NCBI RefSeq assembly: GCF_024139115.2 | Contig: NC_085141.1 | Span: 376,742,995 to 376,806,994 of the forward strand | Direction: 5' to 3' | Source of the DNA: Armigeres subalbatus | Lineage: Eukaryota > Arthropoda > Insecta > Diptera > Culicidae | DNA length: 64,000 nt | Shown here: positions 34,901 through 46,414 of the stretch, piece after piece | Position numbering within the stretch: the first letter of the stretch is position 1 | How the letters are laid out: each line of letters opens with the position of its first letter | Notes under the pieces: model-generated | Database searches by the model: none | What the model saw: only the letters and a program-made list of their open reading frames with translations | What the model was told of the DNA's origin: nothing | Position numbers and translations under genes: made by a program

Positions 34901-37900
34901 GAGGCTCAGAGCCTCCTTTCAAGAGGCTCAGAAGCCTCCTTTCAAGAGGCTCAGAAGCCTCCTTTCAAGAGGCCTGGAAGCCTCCTTTCAAGAGGCCTGG
35001 AAGCCTCCTTTCAAGAGGCCTGGAAGCCTCCTTTCAAGAGGCTCAGGCCTCCTTTCAAGAGGCCTGGAAGCCTCCTTTCAAGAGGCTCAGAAGCCTCCTT
35101 TCAAGAGGCTCAGGCCTCCTTTCAAGAGGCTCAGAAGCCTCCTTTCAAGAGGCTCAGAAGCCTCCTTTCAAGAGGCTCTCAAGCCTCCTTTCAAGAGGCC
35201 TGGAAGCCTCCTTTCAAGAGGCTCAGAGCCTCCTTTCAAGAGGGCCTCAGAAGCCTCCTTTCAAGAGGCTCAGAGCCTCCTTTCAAGAGGCTCAAGCCTC
35301 CTTTCAAGAGGCTCAGAAGCCTCCTTTCAAGAGGCTCAGAAGCCTCCTTTCAAGAGGCTCAGAGCCTCCTTTCAAGAGGCTCAGGCCTCCTTTCAAGAGG
35401 CTCAGAGCCTCCTTTCAAGAGGCCTCGAAGCCTCCTTTCAAGAGGCTCAGAGCCTCCTTTCAAGAGGCTCAGAAGCCTCCTTTCAAGAGGCCTCAGAAGC
35501 CTCCTTTCAAGAGGCCTCAGAGCCTCCTTTCAAGAGGCCTCAGAGCCTCCTTTCAAGAGGCCTCAGAAGCCTCCTTTCAAGAGGCTCAGAGCCTCCTTTC
35601 AAGAGGCTCAGAAGCCTCCTTTCAAGAGGCCTCAGAAGCCTCCTTCAAGAGGCTCCGGCCTCCTTTCAAGAGGCTCAGAGCCTCCTTCAAGAGGCTCAGA
35701 AGCCTCCTTTCAAGAGGCTCAGGCCTCCTTCAAGAGGCTCAGAAGCCTCCTTTCAAGAGGCCTCAAGCCTCCTTACAAGAGGCCTGGAAGCCTCCCACAA
35801 GAGGCCTGGAAGCCTCCTTACAAGAGGCCTCCAGCCTCCTTACAAGAGGCCTGGAAGCCTCCTTACAAGAGGCTCAGAAGCCTCCTTACAAGAGGCCTGG
35901 AAGCCTCCTTACAAGAGGCTCAGGAAGCCTCCTTACAAGAGGCTCAGAAGCCTCCTTACAAGAGGCTCAGAAGCCTCCTTACAAGAGGCTCTGGAAGCCT
36001 CCTTACAAGAGGCCTCGGAAGCCTCCTTACAAGAGGCCTCAGAAGCCTCCTTACAAGAGGCTCAGGAAGCCTCCCACAAGAGGCTCAGAAGCCTCCTTCA
36101 AGAGGCTCAGGAAGCCTCCTTCAAGAGGCCTCAGCCTCCTTTCAAGAGGCTCAGAAGCCTCCTTTCAAGAGGCTCAGAAGCCTCCTTTCAAGAGGCTCAG
36201 GCCTCCTTTCAAGAGGCTCAGAGCCTCCTTTCAAGAGGCCTCAGAAGCCTCCTTTCAAGAGGCTCGGAAGCCTCCTTCAAGAGGCCTCAGAAGCCTCCTT
36301 TCAAGAGGCCTCAGAGCCTCCTTTCAAGAGGCTCAGAAGCCTCCTTTCAAGAGGCCCAGAAGCCTCCTTTCAAGAGGCCTCAAGCCTCCTTTCAAGAGGC
36401 TCAGGCCTCCTTTCAAGAGGCTCAGAGCCTCCTTTCAAGAGGCTCAGAAGCCTCCTTTCAAGAGGCTCCAGCCTCCTTTCAAGAGGCCTGGAAGCCTCCT
36501 TTCAAGAGGCTCAGAGCCTCCTTTCAAGAGGCTCAGGAAGCCTCCTTTCAAGAGGCTCAGAAGCCTCCTTTCAAGAGGCCTCAGCCTCCTTTCAAGAGGC
36601 TCAGAGCCTCCTTTCAAGAGGCCTGGAAGCCTCCTTTCAAGAGGCCTGGAAGCCTCCTTTCAAGAGGCTCAGAGCCTCCTTCAAGAGGCCTGGAAGCCTC
36701 CTTTCAAGAGGCTCAGAGCCTCCTTTCAAGAGGCTCAGAAGCCTCCTTTCAAGAGGCCTCAAGCCTCCTTTCAAGAGGCTCAGGCCTCCTTTCAAGAGGC
36801 TCAGAGCCTCCTTTCAAGAGGCTCAGGCCTCCTTTCAAGAGGCTCAGAGCCTCCTTTCAAGAGGCTCAGGCCTCCTTTCAAGAGGCCTGGAAGCCTCCTT
36901 TCAAGAGGCTCAGCCTCCTTTCAAGAGGCTCAGAGCCTCCTTTCAAGAGGCCTGGAAGCCTCCTTTCAAGAGGCTCAAGCCTCCTTTCAAGAGGCTCAGA
37001 AGCCTCCTTTCAAGAGGCTCAGGCCTCCTTTCAAGAGCTCCAGCCTCCTTTCAAGAGGCCTGGAAGCCTCCTTTCAAGAGGCTCAGAAGCCTCCTTTCAA
37101 GAGGCTCAGAAGCCTCCTTTCAAGAGGCTCAGAAGCCTCCTTTCAAGAGGCTCAGAAGCCTCCTTTCAAGAGGCTCAGAAGCCTCCTTTCAAGAGGCCTC
37201 AGCCTCCTTTCAAGAGGCTCAGGAAGCCTCCTTTCAAGAGGCCTGGAAGCCTCCTTTCAAGAGGCTCAGGAAGCCTCCTTTCAAGAGGCTCAGAAGCCTC
37301 CTTTCAAGAGGCCTCAGGCCTCCTTTCAAGAGGCTCAGAAGCCTCCTTTCAAGAGGCTCAGGCCTCCTTTCAAGAGGCTCAGAGCCTCCTTTCAAGAGGC
37401 CTGGAAGCCTCCTTTCAAGAGGCTCAGAGCCTCCTTTCAAGAGGCTCAGGCCTCCTTTCAAGAGGCTCAGAGCCTCCTTTCAAGAGGCTCAGGCCTCCTT
37501 TCAAGAGGCCTGGAAGCCTCCTTTCAAGAGGCCTGGAAGCCTCCTTTCAAGAGGCTCAGAGCCTCCTTTCAAGAGGCTCAAAGGCCTCCTTTCAAGAGGC
37601 TCAGAAGCCTCCTTTCAAGAGGCTCAGAAGCCTCCTTTCAAGAGGCCTCAGAAGCCTCCTTTCAAGAGGCTCAGGCCTCCTTTCAAGAGGCCTGGAAGCC
37701 TCCTTTCAAGAGGCCTCAGAGCCTCCTTCAAGAGGCTCAGGCCTCCTTTCAAGAGGCTCGAGCCTCCTCAAGAGGCTCAGGAAGCCTCCTTACAAGAGGC
37801 TCAGCCTCCCCACAAGAGGCCTCAAGCCTCCTTACAAGAGGCCCGGAAGCCTCCTTACAAGAGGCTCAAGCCTCCTTACAAGAGGCCCGGAAGCCTCCTT

Positions 37901-39885
37901 ACAAGAGGCTCAGGCCTCCTTACAAGAGGCCCGGAAGCCTCCCACAAGAGGCTCAGGCCTCCTTACAAGAGGCTCAGGCCTCCTTTCAAGAGGCTCAGAA
38001 GCCTCCTTTCAAGAGGCTCAGGCCTCCTTTCAAGAGGCTCAGAAGCCTCCTTTCAAGAGGCCTCAGAAGCCTCCTTTCAAGAGGCCTGAAGCCTCCTTTC
38101 AAGAGGCTCAGAAGCCTCCTTTCAAGAGGCTCAGGCCTCCTTTCAAGAGGCCTCAGAAGCCTCCTTTCAAGAGGCCTGGAAGCCTCCTTCAAGAGGCTCA
38201 GAAGCCTCCTTTCAAGAGGCTCAGAGCCTCCTTTCAAGAGGCTCAGCCTCCTTTCAAGAGGCTCAGAGCCTCCTTTCAAGAGGCCTCAGCCTCAGGCTCA
38301 GCCTCCTTTCAAGAGGCTCAGAGCCTCCTTTCAAGAGGCCTCAGCCTCCCTTCAAGAGGCTCAGAAGCCTCCTTTCAAGAGGCCTGAAGCCTCCCTTCAA
38401 GAGGCTCAGCCCTCCTTTCAAGAGGCTCAGAAGCCTCCTTTCAAGAGGCTCAGAGCCTCCTTTCAAGAGGCCTGGAAGCCTCCTTCAAGAGGCCTGAAGC
38501 CTCCTTTCAAGAGGCCTGGAAGCCTCCTTACAAGAGGCTCTGGAAGCCTCCTTTCAAGAGGCTCAGCCTCCTTCAAGAGGCCCGGAAGCCTCCTTCAAGA
38601 GGCCTCAAGCCTCCTTTCAAGAGGCTCAGAGCCTCCTTTCAAGAGGCTCAGAAGCCTCCTTTCAAGAGGCCTCAGAGCCTCCTTTCAAGAGGCTCAGAAG
38701 CCTCCTTTCAAGAGCTCAGAAGCCTCCTTTCAAGAGGCTCAGGCCTCCTTTCAAGAGGCTCAGGCCTCCTTCAAGAGGCCTGGAAGCCTCCTTCAAGAGG
38801 CCTGGAAGCCTCCTTTCAAGAGGCTCAGAAGCCTCCTTCAAGAGGCCTCAGAGCCTCCCACAAGAGGCCTGGAAGCCTCCTTACAAGAGGCTCGGAAGCC
38901 TCCTTACAAGAGGCTCAGGCCTCCTTACAAGAGGCTCAAGCCTCCTTACAAGAGGCTCAGAAGCCTCCTTACAAGAGGCCTGGAAGCCTCCCTTACAGAG
39001 GCTCAGAAGCCTCCTTACAAGAGGCTCGGAAGCCTCCCACAAGAGGCTCAGAGCCTCCTTACAAGAGGCTCAGAAGCCTCCTTACAAGAGGCCTGGAAGC
39101 CTCCTTACAAGAGGCTCAGAAGCCTCCTTACAAGAGGCTCAGAAGCCTCCTTACAAGAGGCTCAGAAGCCTCCTTACAAGAGGCTCAGGCCTCCTTACAA
39201 GAGGCTCAGAAGCCTCCTTACAAGAGGCTCAGAGCCTCCTTACAAGAGGCTCAGAGCCTCCTTACAAGAGGCTCAGGCCTCCTTACAAGAGGCTCGGAAG
39301 CCTCCTTACAAGAGGCTCAGAAGCCTCCTTACAAGAGGCTCAGACGCCTCCTTACAAGAGGCTCAAGCCTCCTTACAAGAGGCCTGGAAGCCTCCCCACA
39401 AGAGGCTCAAGCCTCCTTACAAGAGGCTCAGAAGCCTCCTTACAAGAGGCTCAGAAGCCTCCTTACAAGAGGCCTGGAAGCCTCCTTACAAGAGGCTCAG
39501 ACGCCTCCTTACAAGAGGCCTCGAAGCCTCCTTACAAGAGGCTCAAGCCTCCTTACAAGAGGCTCGGAAGCCTCCTTACAAGAGGCCTGGAAGCCTCCTT
39601 ACAAGAGGCTCAGAGCCTCCTTTCAAGAGGCCTCAAAGCCTCCTTTCAAGAGGCTCAGAGCCTCCTTTCAAGAGGCCTGGAAGCCTCCTTACAAGAGGCT
39701 CGGAAGCCTCCTTTCAAGAGGCCTGGAAGCCTCCTTTCAAGAGGCTCAAGCCTCCTTTCAAGAGGCTCGGAAGCCTCCTTTCAAGAGGCTCGGAAGCCTC
39801 CTTTCAAGAGGCTCGGAAGCCTCCTTTCAAGAGGCTCGGAAGCTTCCTTTCAAGAGGCTAGGAAGTCTCTTTTCAAGGATTTCCA
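28981..39885 (+). repeat. 10.9-kb minisatellite, 23-bp basic unit
   Basis: Units begin GAGGCTC(A/G)GAAGCC and close with TCCTT(A/T)CAA. Unit length varies from about 20 to 23 bp. Dividing length by unit gives roughly 490 units. The edge units (28981-29060 and 39840-39885) are degenerate, as is usual for tandem arrays. A TTAC type and a TTTC type of unit alternate in blocks of several hundred bases to about 1.7 kb. Each unit contains an inverted pair, GAGGCT...AGCCTC. The array has no unrelated insertion. Confidence 0.97.
29419..39861 (+). other. 3,480-codon stop-free frame through the minisatellite, judged noncoding
   Basis: All three + frames of the unit are free of stops, so any frame stays open. 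Because 23 is not a multiple of 3 the frame cycles through EAQKPPYK, RLRSLLTR and GSEASLQ, giving a 23-residue period. Units of 20-22 bp change the frame constantly without consequence. The ATG at 29419 is a single substitution within one unit, and the frame ends soon after the array does. There is no domain, signal peptide or sign of frame selection. I annotate it only because an automatic gene finder would call it. Confidence 0.85.
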
Positions 39886-42869
39886 TGGCAGCTCGGATGC
39901 GAGAGATATGGTATACGGAATGGATGGAAATGTGCAGTATTGTCGAAACGAGAAACCGGCAAGCGAACAATTGGAAGCTATTGTTTTTCGGCAGTGACTG
40001 CGAATTTTTCGGCAAGAAGACTTTCCTCCAATTTTAGATTGTGAAACAATTTCTTTGCCTGGAGAGACGAGACCGTTCGCTTTGGTCACGTGCCCCGTGA
40101 TTCGTCGACAATACGGCGAGTTTCAACATCTGTTGGTCAATTCTGTGCATCATCGCCTCCATCGGCCAAACCAGCGAATCGCATCATCCATCGAGTGAGC
40201 GGGACTCCGAGGTTGAAGAAAAAAAAATCAGAGAGGAGAAGGATCTCGAGGAACAAATAACCGAACTCCAAAAAAGGATAATATTCCGGAACGAACAGTA
40301 CTGCGGCATAAGAATGAAAAAAAGATTGCCGGAGCTACTGCGACTCCAAGATAAAAAAAAAGCCATTTTGGAGCATGTTGTATTTTCCATAATAACAGTT
40401 GCATGTGACGAAAAATAAGAGTAATAATAATTTCTAAAATATCTTTGCTGCAACTCTAAGATCCATAAGAAAATAAAATCTTTATTTCCATATTTAACTT
40501 GTATATAAAAATTGTATATAAAGCCGCCAAAATTTCAATAAAAATTCTTGATAAATAAACTCACCTAACATTATTTACCCAACTTTTTTTAAACCATATC
40601 GCTCCTGATTCACAAGTTATGTTCATTTAAGCAAGCTGCTACTGAATGCATGTCTATGGACTAGATAAAAGGGACCAAAAGCAGTGTGAAAACGTTCCCG
40701 GTTCAGCCTCTCGACCACATTGCTTAAACCATCATCGTCTGTCCCATTCCTACCGTGCGCTGCCGAATTATGTATGTGGGAACATTATTAAATTGAATAA
40801 CATGTCGTAAATAATTATCTCGTTTGTTGACTCGTTCTCGGAATGTCCACCGCCGAAGACGACATCGATGAATGGAAGGAGTGAGCTCAATTACAATAAT
40901 AGGCGCTTGGGCTACTCATAGAGCATGATGAGTCTCCGGGAAGAGTGTGCGGGTGCCAACTGCGAGCCGAGCTTAGGATTTCCATGGAAACGCACTCGCG
41001 GTATGCTTCGATGAGCTCGATTGGCCTGCAATCATTAGCGAGTGTGGTTGCTGCGATGATGGCAATAGATTTAGGTTATTACGAAACGATTGACATAAAA
41101 ATCGTAAGTAATTCGGGCTGAATGGCCCGTTAAGTGTCCAGCCGTTAATCGCGGTCGGACACTAATCGATTGTGTCCCGCTGTTGAATCGGTTTTCCGAT
41201 ACAAATGGAGCGATTATTATTATCGGTTTTGTGGGAAAATTATTTTTTATTGTTATGGGCTCGGCTTGCCAGACCAACAGTTGATCAAAAGTTGCCATTC
41301 TCGTCACAAATTCACCTCTACAAACGAACTGAGAAAAGTCGTTACCCAAGTGACACCTTTGCAACCCAAAACCGGCCACTTTTCATCCGAAGGAGTCAAT
41401 AAAAATGATTTACTAACGAATTGGTATCTCTTTTTACCCTGCTCGGGGCACTTTTTTCCAACCCATTTCATCCCTTCACCATTGTCAGCCCTCGACCGAC
41501 CGGGAGACGAACCGGGGGGACGAAATCATCAAAATTTATGGGAAAAGGCGTAATTCCAACCTGTCGCGGCACAATGCGATCAATCGAAAGCGAAAAATAT
41601 CGTTCCTCAGCAAAAAAGAAGGGTTCTGATTTCCCGACACCTAATGTACAAAGGATTCCACCGGCATGCTTCGCAACTTCCAAAAAATCCGACAGGTATA
41701 AAAGTTGCCAAAAAATGGTTGAACCCTTCGCCAAGCCAAAAGAAAAGGCCGAACGTAAACAATTTTATTGATTCGGCCGGATCCGGCGGACGCGACACAA
41801 TCCCTGACAAATGCTCGGGAAAAGGATCAACCCCGGAGAGGGCCCAAGTTCGCACGGTTTCTTGACTCGCTCGGGACTAGTCCTTTCCCAGTGCGGCCGC
41901 CGAGGTGACGCTGCTGATTCCGCTCGAAATGTTTGGAATCATTTTTCAACCTTTTAACAATTTCTCGACTGTAATGTTTTGCGATTGATTGCGTACCGAT
42001 CTCCGGGTCGGGGCTCGGAACGGCCGTTTCGGGGGTGGAAAAATAAATAATCCTTTTCGATGCGAGAGGTTTCGCTTTTCGGACCGCAATCATCTTTTTG
42101 CTGCGCTTTGTGGAATTCGGTGAATAGAAATCACCTTGCCTCATCGTTTTTTTTTTTTTCTATATTTTCGTGTGTCTATCTTCGTTGATCACAGCAACCC
42201 GGTTGGGTCGCAAAACTGGAAAGTTGGCGAAAAATTCTCACGGCCTGCTCTTGTAGGGGACGCAACAAAAAAAGTGCCTACCTGTTCGAGCGAAACCCTT
42301 TCAATATTGTGTGAAAAGCTTTCGCAAAGGGTCGTAATCGTTTCTCTATTCACTATGTTTGATTACCTTGTTTTGGGTGTTTTCATTGTTTGGGTGATCA
42401 TTATTTGTGGATTTCAGCGCAGAATTGAATCATCGATTCGGAAAGTCTATTGGTGTTATAAATATGAAACATATCATTTTATTCATTTGAAAATAAATCA
42501 CGGATATGTAGTTGGTTTTCTGCATTTGCTCGTTGAAACTAGTATTGATTATGAATTTCTTCTACAACTTTTCACAAGGCAATAGCAGTGACGGAAATTG
42601 AAAGGCAGAAGTAAAATTCGTGTGACTCCATATTGGCATCGTCTCAGATATCACGGGTAGAAGTTTTTATTAGTGGAAAGCATAATAGTTATATTGATTT
42701 GAACTCAAATTTAATTTATAATGGATTACAATATGTTGAATACTTGATGTGCATATGCACAGCATGTGAAAGATTTATTTTTAAAAAAGAAACCATTTTC
42801 CTGCGGTGTGTTGATGCTTTCTTCTACTGAATGTCCTGCGAGTTTGCAAAGCATTGCAATTGGTTTAGC
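39886..42869. other. Unique-looking noncoding DNA
   Basis: More balanced base composition than the repeats. ORFs at 41170-41553, 41421-41771 and 42136-42585 (116-149 codons) overlap ORFs on the other strand and show no recognisable domain. Poly(A)-signal-like AATAAA occurs near 40472 and 40538. Confidence 0.4.
40093..40418 (+). pseudogene. Orphan ORF, coiled-coil-like, no start codon
   Basis: The frame opens after a TGA near 40095 and ends TAA at 40416-40418. It lacks ATG until late (about 40315), so it would need an upstream exon or is a relic. The C-terminal two thirds are strongly charged with heptad-like leucine spacing: EEKKIREEKDLEEQITELQK, then KKRLPELLRLQDKKKAILEH. AATAAA signals follow at about 40472 and 40538. 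It could be a terminal exon, the tail of a domesticated transposon gene, or chance. The family is not recognised. Confidence 0.3.
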
Positions 42870-42915
42870 GTCATTTGGCCGAATGCCATTTGACCGAATG
42901 TATTTTGGACCAATG
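42870..42915 (+). repeat. Short TTTGGCCGAA block, left rim of mirrored structure
   Basis: CATTTGGCCGAATGCCATTT and TGACCGAATG units in + orientation. The counterpart in opposite orientation is at 50262-50325. Confidence 0.7.
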
Positions 42916-44229
42916 ATAAACTAAATGAAAACAAAATTCCAATAATATAGTTAAAGCTACTGCAACTAGCGCTATAACTTCGTTATTAGTGGAATTCTAA
43001 CAACAATCCATAAGGCAGAGTTGTAGAAAAACCTTCGCACTAGAAGTCCACCAAACAACACATTTTGAAGTTCAGCTTCTGTAATGAGTTATTCACAAAC
43101 TAATAAATGATCGAACGCAAATTACTAAATAATCGATAACATCATTGTATTGGTCGAATAATTGAAATAGGGTTTCTTACCCCATTCCCGGCCTAACTTG
43201 CATACGACTGCATTATTTAATTGATATTTATGACAGGAAGCAACTTTTCCTGAAATTTTGTGAGCTGTATAATACTGCATTGAGGTTCACTTTTGATTAA
43301 AAAATAGCTATCCGTGCTAAATATCGTTCAAAAAAGCTTTTATTTGATATTAATTAACGAGGTGCAGCACTCATTTCAGTCATAGCGATTTAATTTCCGG
43401 CTCACTTCCAAACCAGTTCCCGGCCTAAGCAAAATTTCGCTCAGTCTCTCAACTTATTACTCTCTTTCTCTCAAGGGACGGTAAAAAATGCGACGTAAAC
43501 AAAAATATGCACGTTCCACGGCAACAAGATGCCAGATGGTATTATTCATAATCATTTTGATTTGGTTGAGAAGATATATTTACTCATCCAAATTTCTTCC
43601 AAATACTTAAAAACAATATTTTTTTCACCTTTTGGAATCGAGAGAATTATAAATAACATGATAGCGTCAACGTATTAGACAGTTTTCCTATTAACAATGA
43701 AGGATAATTTTCATACTCCGGGCGTTTTGGTAGCACGGTGCGGCAAGAAGTTCTTGGGCCGAGGTGATTTTTTGTTCGGTTTGAGAATACATTTTGAAAT
43801 GTATTCTAATGTGTTTAAATAAGTTCTAGTGAAACGAAAAATTAGGAAGAATTGAAGCGCGTGTGTTTAGAATTATGGTGTGGTGATTAACAGCTTCAAG
43901 CAATTGTTGTATCGAGCACTGTGACGATTTTCAGGTAGGTGTTTATTTGATGATACCGTTTTGTAAAAGTGGAAAGAATCACTCCGGCTCAGTGGTGTGG
44001 CATCGGAAAGCAAAATTTTGAAATCTACATTTTTATTTTCTACGATTGGATCAATTAGGAGTAAAACAAGTGGTTGAAAAATATTGAGTATTGTGAAAAA
44101 TAAATGGGAGACTTTTTAAAAATTATCAATCATGAACCTACGGCTTTCAAACAGTATAAATCATTAGTTTTCTGTGCAGTGAGCCGGGAACCGGGTCCAT
44201 AGGCCCAAGTAGTGATTTACCCTATTATT
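42916..44229. other. Noncoding, nothing recognised
   Basis: AT-rich, with no ORF over 60 codons and no repeat I can identify. Confidence 0.5.
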
Positions 44230-44390
44230 TTTTTTTCTTAAGTGTGTGGAGGGAGAAGTGACATGTTCGAAGTGAGAAAAGATTAGTAAATAGTGAAAAT
44301 AAGTGAGAGGGGAGATTTGATAGGTGAGTAATGATAAGTGAAAAGTGAGTAGTAAAAAACACGAAGCGACGAGTGAGAAAGGAGGAAGAA
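44230..44390 (+). repeat. AGTGAGAAA-type simple repeat
   Basis: AGTGAGAAAAG, AAGTGAGAGG and GTGAAAAGTGAG words. It is the complement of the CTTCTCACTTCTC block at 50166-50230. Confidence 0.7.
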
Positions 44391-45935
44391 GGAAGATATT
44401 ATGAAGAAAAAGGAAAAAGGAAGAATGAAGATGGAAAACGAAAAGAGAAAGTAGGAAGCAGAAAGAAGAAAGAAAGCAGAAGGAAGAAGATAGAAAGAGG
44501 AAGTAAGGAGAAAGGAAGGAAAAAGAAGGAAAAACGAGGAAAAATGAAGAACTAATGGGGAAATAAGAAGGAAATAATAGAAGGAAGCTGAAAGAAAAAT
44601 AAAAGTAAGTAGGAAGAAGAAAGATGGAAGAAGGAAGAAGAAAGAGCTAATAAGTTAGAAGAAAGAAGGATGTAGAAAGAAAAAAGAAGGAAAAAGGAAG
44701 AAGGTAGATGAAAGGAATAATAAAAAACCCAGATTAATCCACCTAGCGGTGATGGTGCCTTTCCTGTTTTTTTTTTCGAGTTAGTAATTTCTACGCATTT
44801 TTGGTATGAAAAAAAGTATTTTGACCATAACTTCTGAGCCCATAGTCCGATCCGGCCAATTTCAATAGGAAACAATGGAATGCGTCGAATGCATTTTGTT
44901 GCGAACAAATCGGTTAAGGGTAAGTGACTGAAAATGGGCTAGACTTTTTGCGAACTTTTGCGCACATACACACACAGACATCACCTCGATTCGTCGAGCT
45001 GAGTCGATCGGTATATAACACTATGGGTCTCCGAGCCTCCTATAAAAAGTTTGTTTTTGGAGCGAACATATAGCCCTTACGTATACTTTGTATACGAGTA
45101 AGGCAAAAATAAGGAAGATGGAGGAAAGAAAAGTTAAAAGAAGGAAAGAAAAATGATGAAGGATACAGATAGAATGGAGAAGAAAGAAGAGAAAAGAAGT
45201 AAGAAGGCAGAAGTAACAAAAAAGAAAAAAAGCAGAAGGAAGAGAACAGATGGAAGAAGGAAGAAGGCAGAAGAGAAAAGGAAGAAGGCAGAAAGAAGAT
45301 GGAAGACAGAAGAAAGAAGAAGGGAAAACCAAGAAGGAAGAAGAAAGACGGGAGAAGGAAGTGGGATGAAGGAAGAAGGAATATGGAAGAAGGAAGATGG
45401 AAGAGGGAAGAAAATAAATGGAGAAGAATGAAGATGGAAGAAGGAAGAAGGAAGGAGGAACAAGGAAGAAGGAAGAAAGGAGAAGGAAAAAGGTAGAAGA
45501 ATGAAGAAGGAAGAAGAAATAAGGAAGTGGGAAGAAGTGAAGGAAGATGGAAGAAGGAAAAATAAAGAAGGAAAAAGGGAGAAGAATGAAGAAGGACGAA
45601 GGAAGAAGAAAGAAGGAAGGAGGAACAAGGAAGAAGAAAGAAGGAAGAAGGAAAAAGGAAGAAGGAAAAAGGAAAAAGGGAAGAAGGAAGAAGGAAGAAG
45701 GAAGAGGGAAGGAGGAATATGAAAGAAGGAAGATGGTTGAAGGAAGAAGGAATCATAATAATAAAGAAAACAGGAAGAAGGAAAGGGAAAAAGGAAGACG
45801 AAACACGAAGAAAGAGGTACGAGAGAGTAAGCAACATAGAGAAATAAGGGATAACGAGGAAGGAAAAAGGAAAGGGGGGAAAAGAAGTAAGAAGGAAGAA
45901 GGCAGAGGGAAGTAAATTAGAAGAACCAAGACGAA
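44390..45935 (+). repeat. Polypurine tract, GGAAGAAGGAAGAA type
   Basis: Nearly pure A/G on the + strand for about 1.15 kb, in two parts (44390-44725 and 45110-45935) separated by a MITE. The long Ser/Phe/Leu-rich antisense ORFs (such as 45040-46044, 334 codons) and Lys/Glu/Arg-rich sense ORFs are translations of this tract, not genes. Confidence 0.9.
44726..45109 (+). mobile_element. MITE-like mosquito repeat, copy 2
   Basis: Same family as 19672-20076: AAACCCAGATTAATCCACC start, TGCCTTTC, GAGTCGATCGGTATATAACAC and ACGAGTAAGGCAAAAA end. It sits inside the polypurine tract with AATAA/ATAAG at the borders. The interior differs from copy 1 and includes the module also found, inverted, at 3700-3880. 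Confidence 0.85.
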
Positions 45936-45959
45936 CAAAAAAGAAGCGAGAAGTAAGAA

Positions 45960-46410
45960 TGGTTTGTTTCTCACCTTTTAAAACACATTTCTCATTTCTC
46001 GCTTCTCCTATTTTACATCCCACTTCTTTCTTCTTAGTTCTCAATTTTTACTTCGCATTTTCAATTTTCTTCCCATTTCTCAATTACCAGTTCCAGTTCT
46101 CAGTATTCAGTTCTCACTTTTTACTTTTCCCTTTCTACTGTTTACTTTTTATCTTTCACTTCTCACTTTCTGCTTTTCTCTTTTCACTTTTCATTTTTCA
46201 CTTTTGACTTTCCATTTTTCACTTTTTATTTTCCACTTTTCACTTTTCACTTTTTGATTTTCACTTTTCACTTTTCGCTTTTCGCTTTTTACTTTTCACT
46301 TTTCATTTTCCAATTTTCACTTTTCACTTTTCACTTTTCATTTTCCACTTTTCGCTTCTGACTTTCTACTTTTCACTTTTCATTTTTCTCTTTTAATTTT
46401 TCACTTGAAT
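45960..46410 (+). repeat. CACTTTTCACTTTTCA simple repeat
   Basis: Pyrimidine-rich repeats of CACTTTTCA and CATTTTTCA with variants such as CACTTCTC on the left side. The strand bias is the opposite of the preceding polypurine tract. Confidence 0.85.
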
Positions 46411-46414
46411 CTGT

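Noticed and set aside
29419..39861. A 3,480-residue repeat protein gene
   Set aside because: The reading frame is open only because the unit has no stop in any forward frame. Unit lengths are not multiples of 3, and there is no domain, conserved start or frame constraint.
28981..39885. CRISPR array
   Set aside because: Units are contiguous tandem repeats without unique spacers, in animal DNA with no cas genes.
28981..39885. Identity with the known Aedes satellite that yields the tapiR piRNAs
   Set aside because: From memory that satellite has a much longer unit, and nothing in this 23-bp unit supports the link. Not claimed without a search.
41170..42585. Cluster of 116-149-codon ORFs as a possible host gene
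   Set aside because: ORFs overlap on both strands with no recognisable domain, and there is no consistent exon structure. Locally GC-richer DNA explains them.
45040..46044. 334-codon antisense ORF, apparently a Phe/Leu/Ser-rich membrane protein
   Set aside because: It is the complement of a GGAAGAA polypurine tract interrupted by a MITE, so the hydrophobic look is a composition effect.
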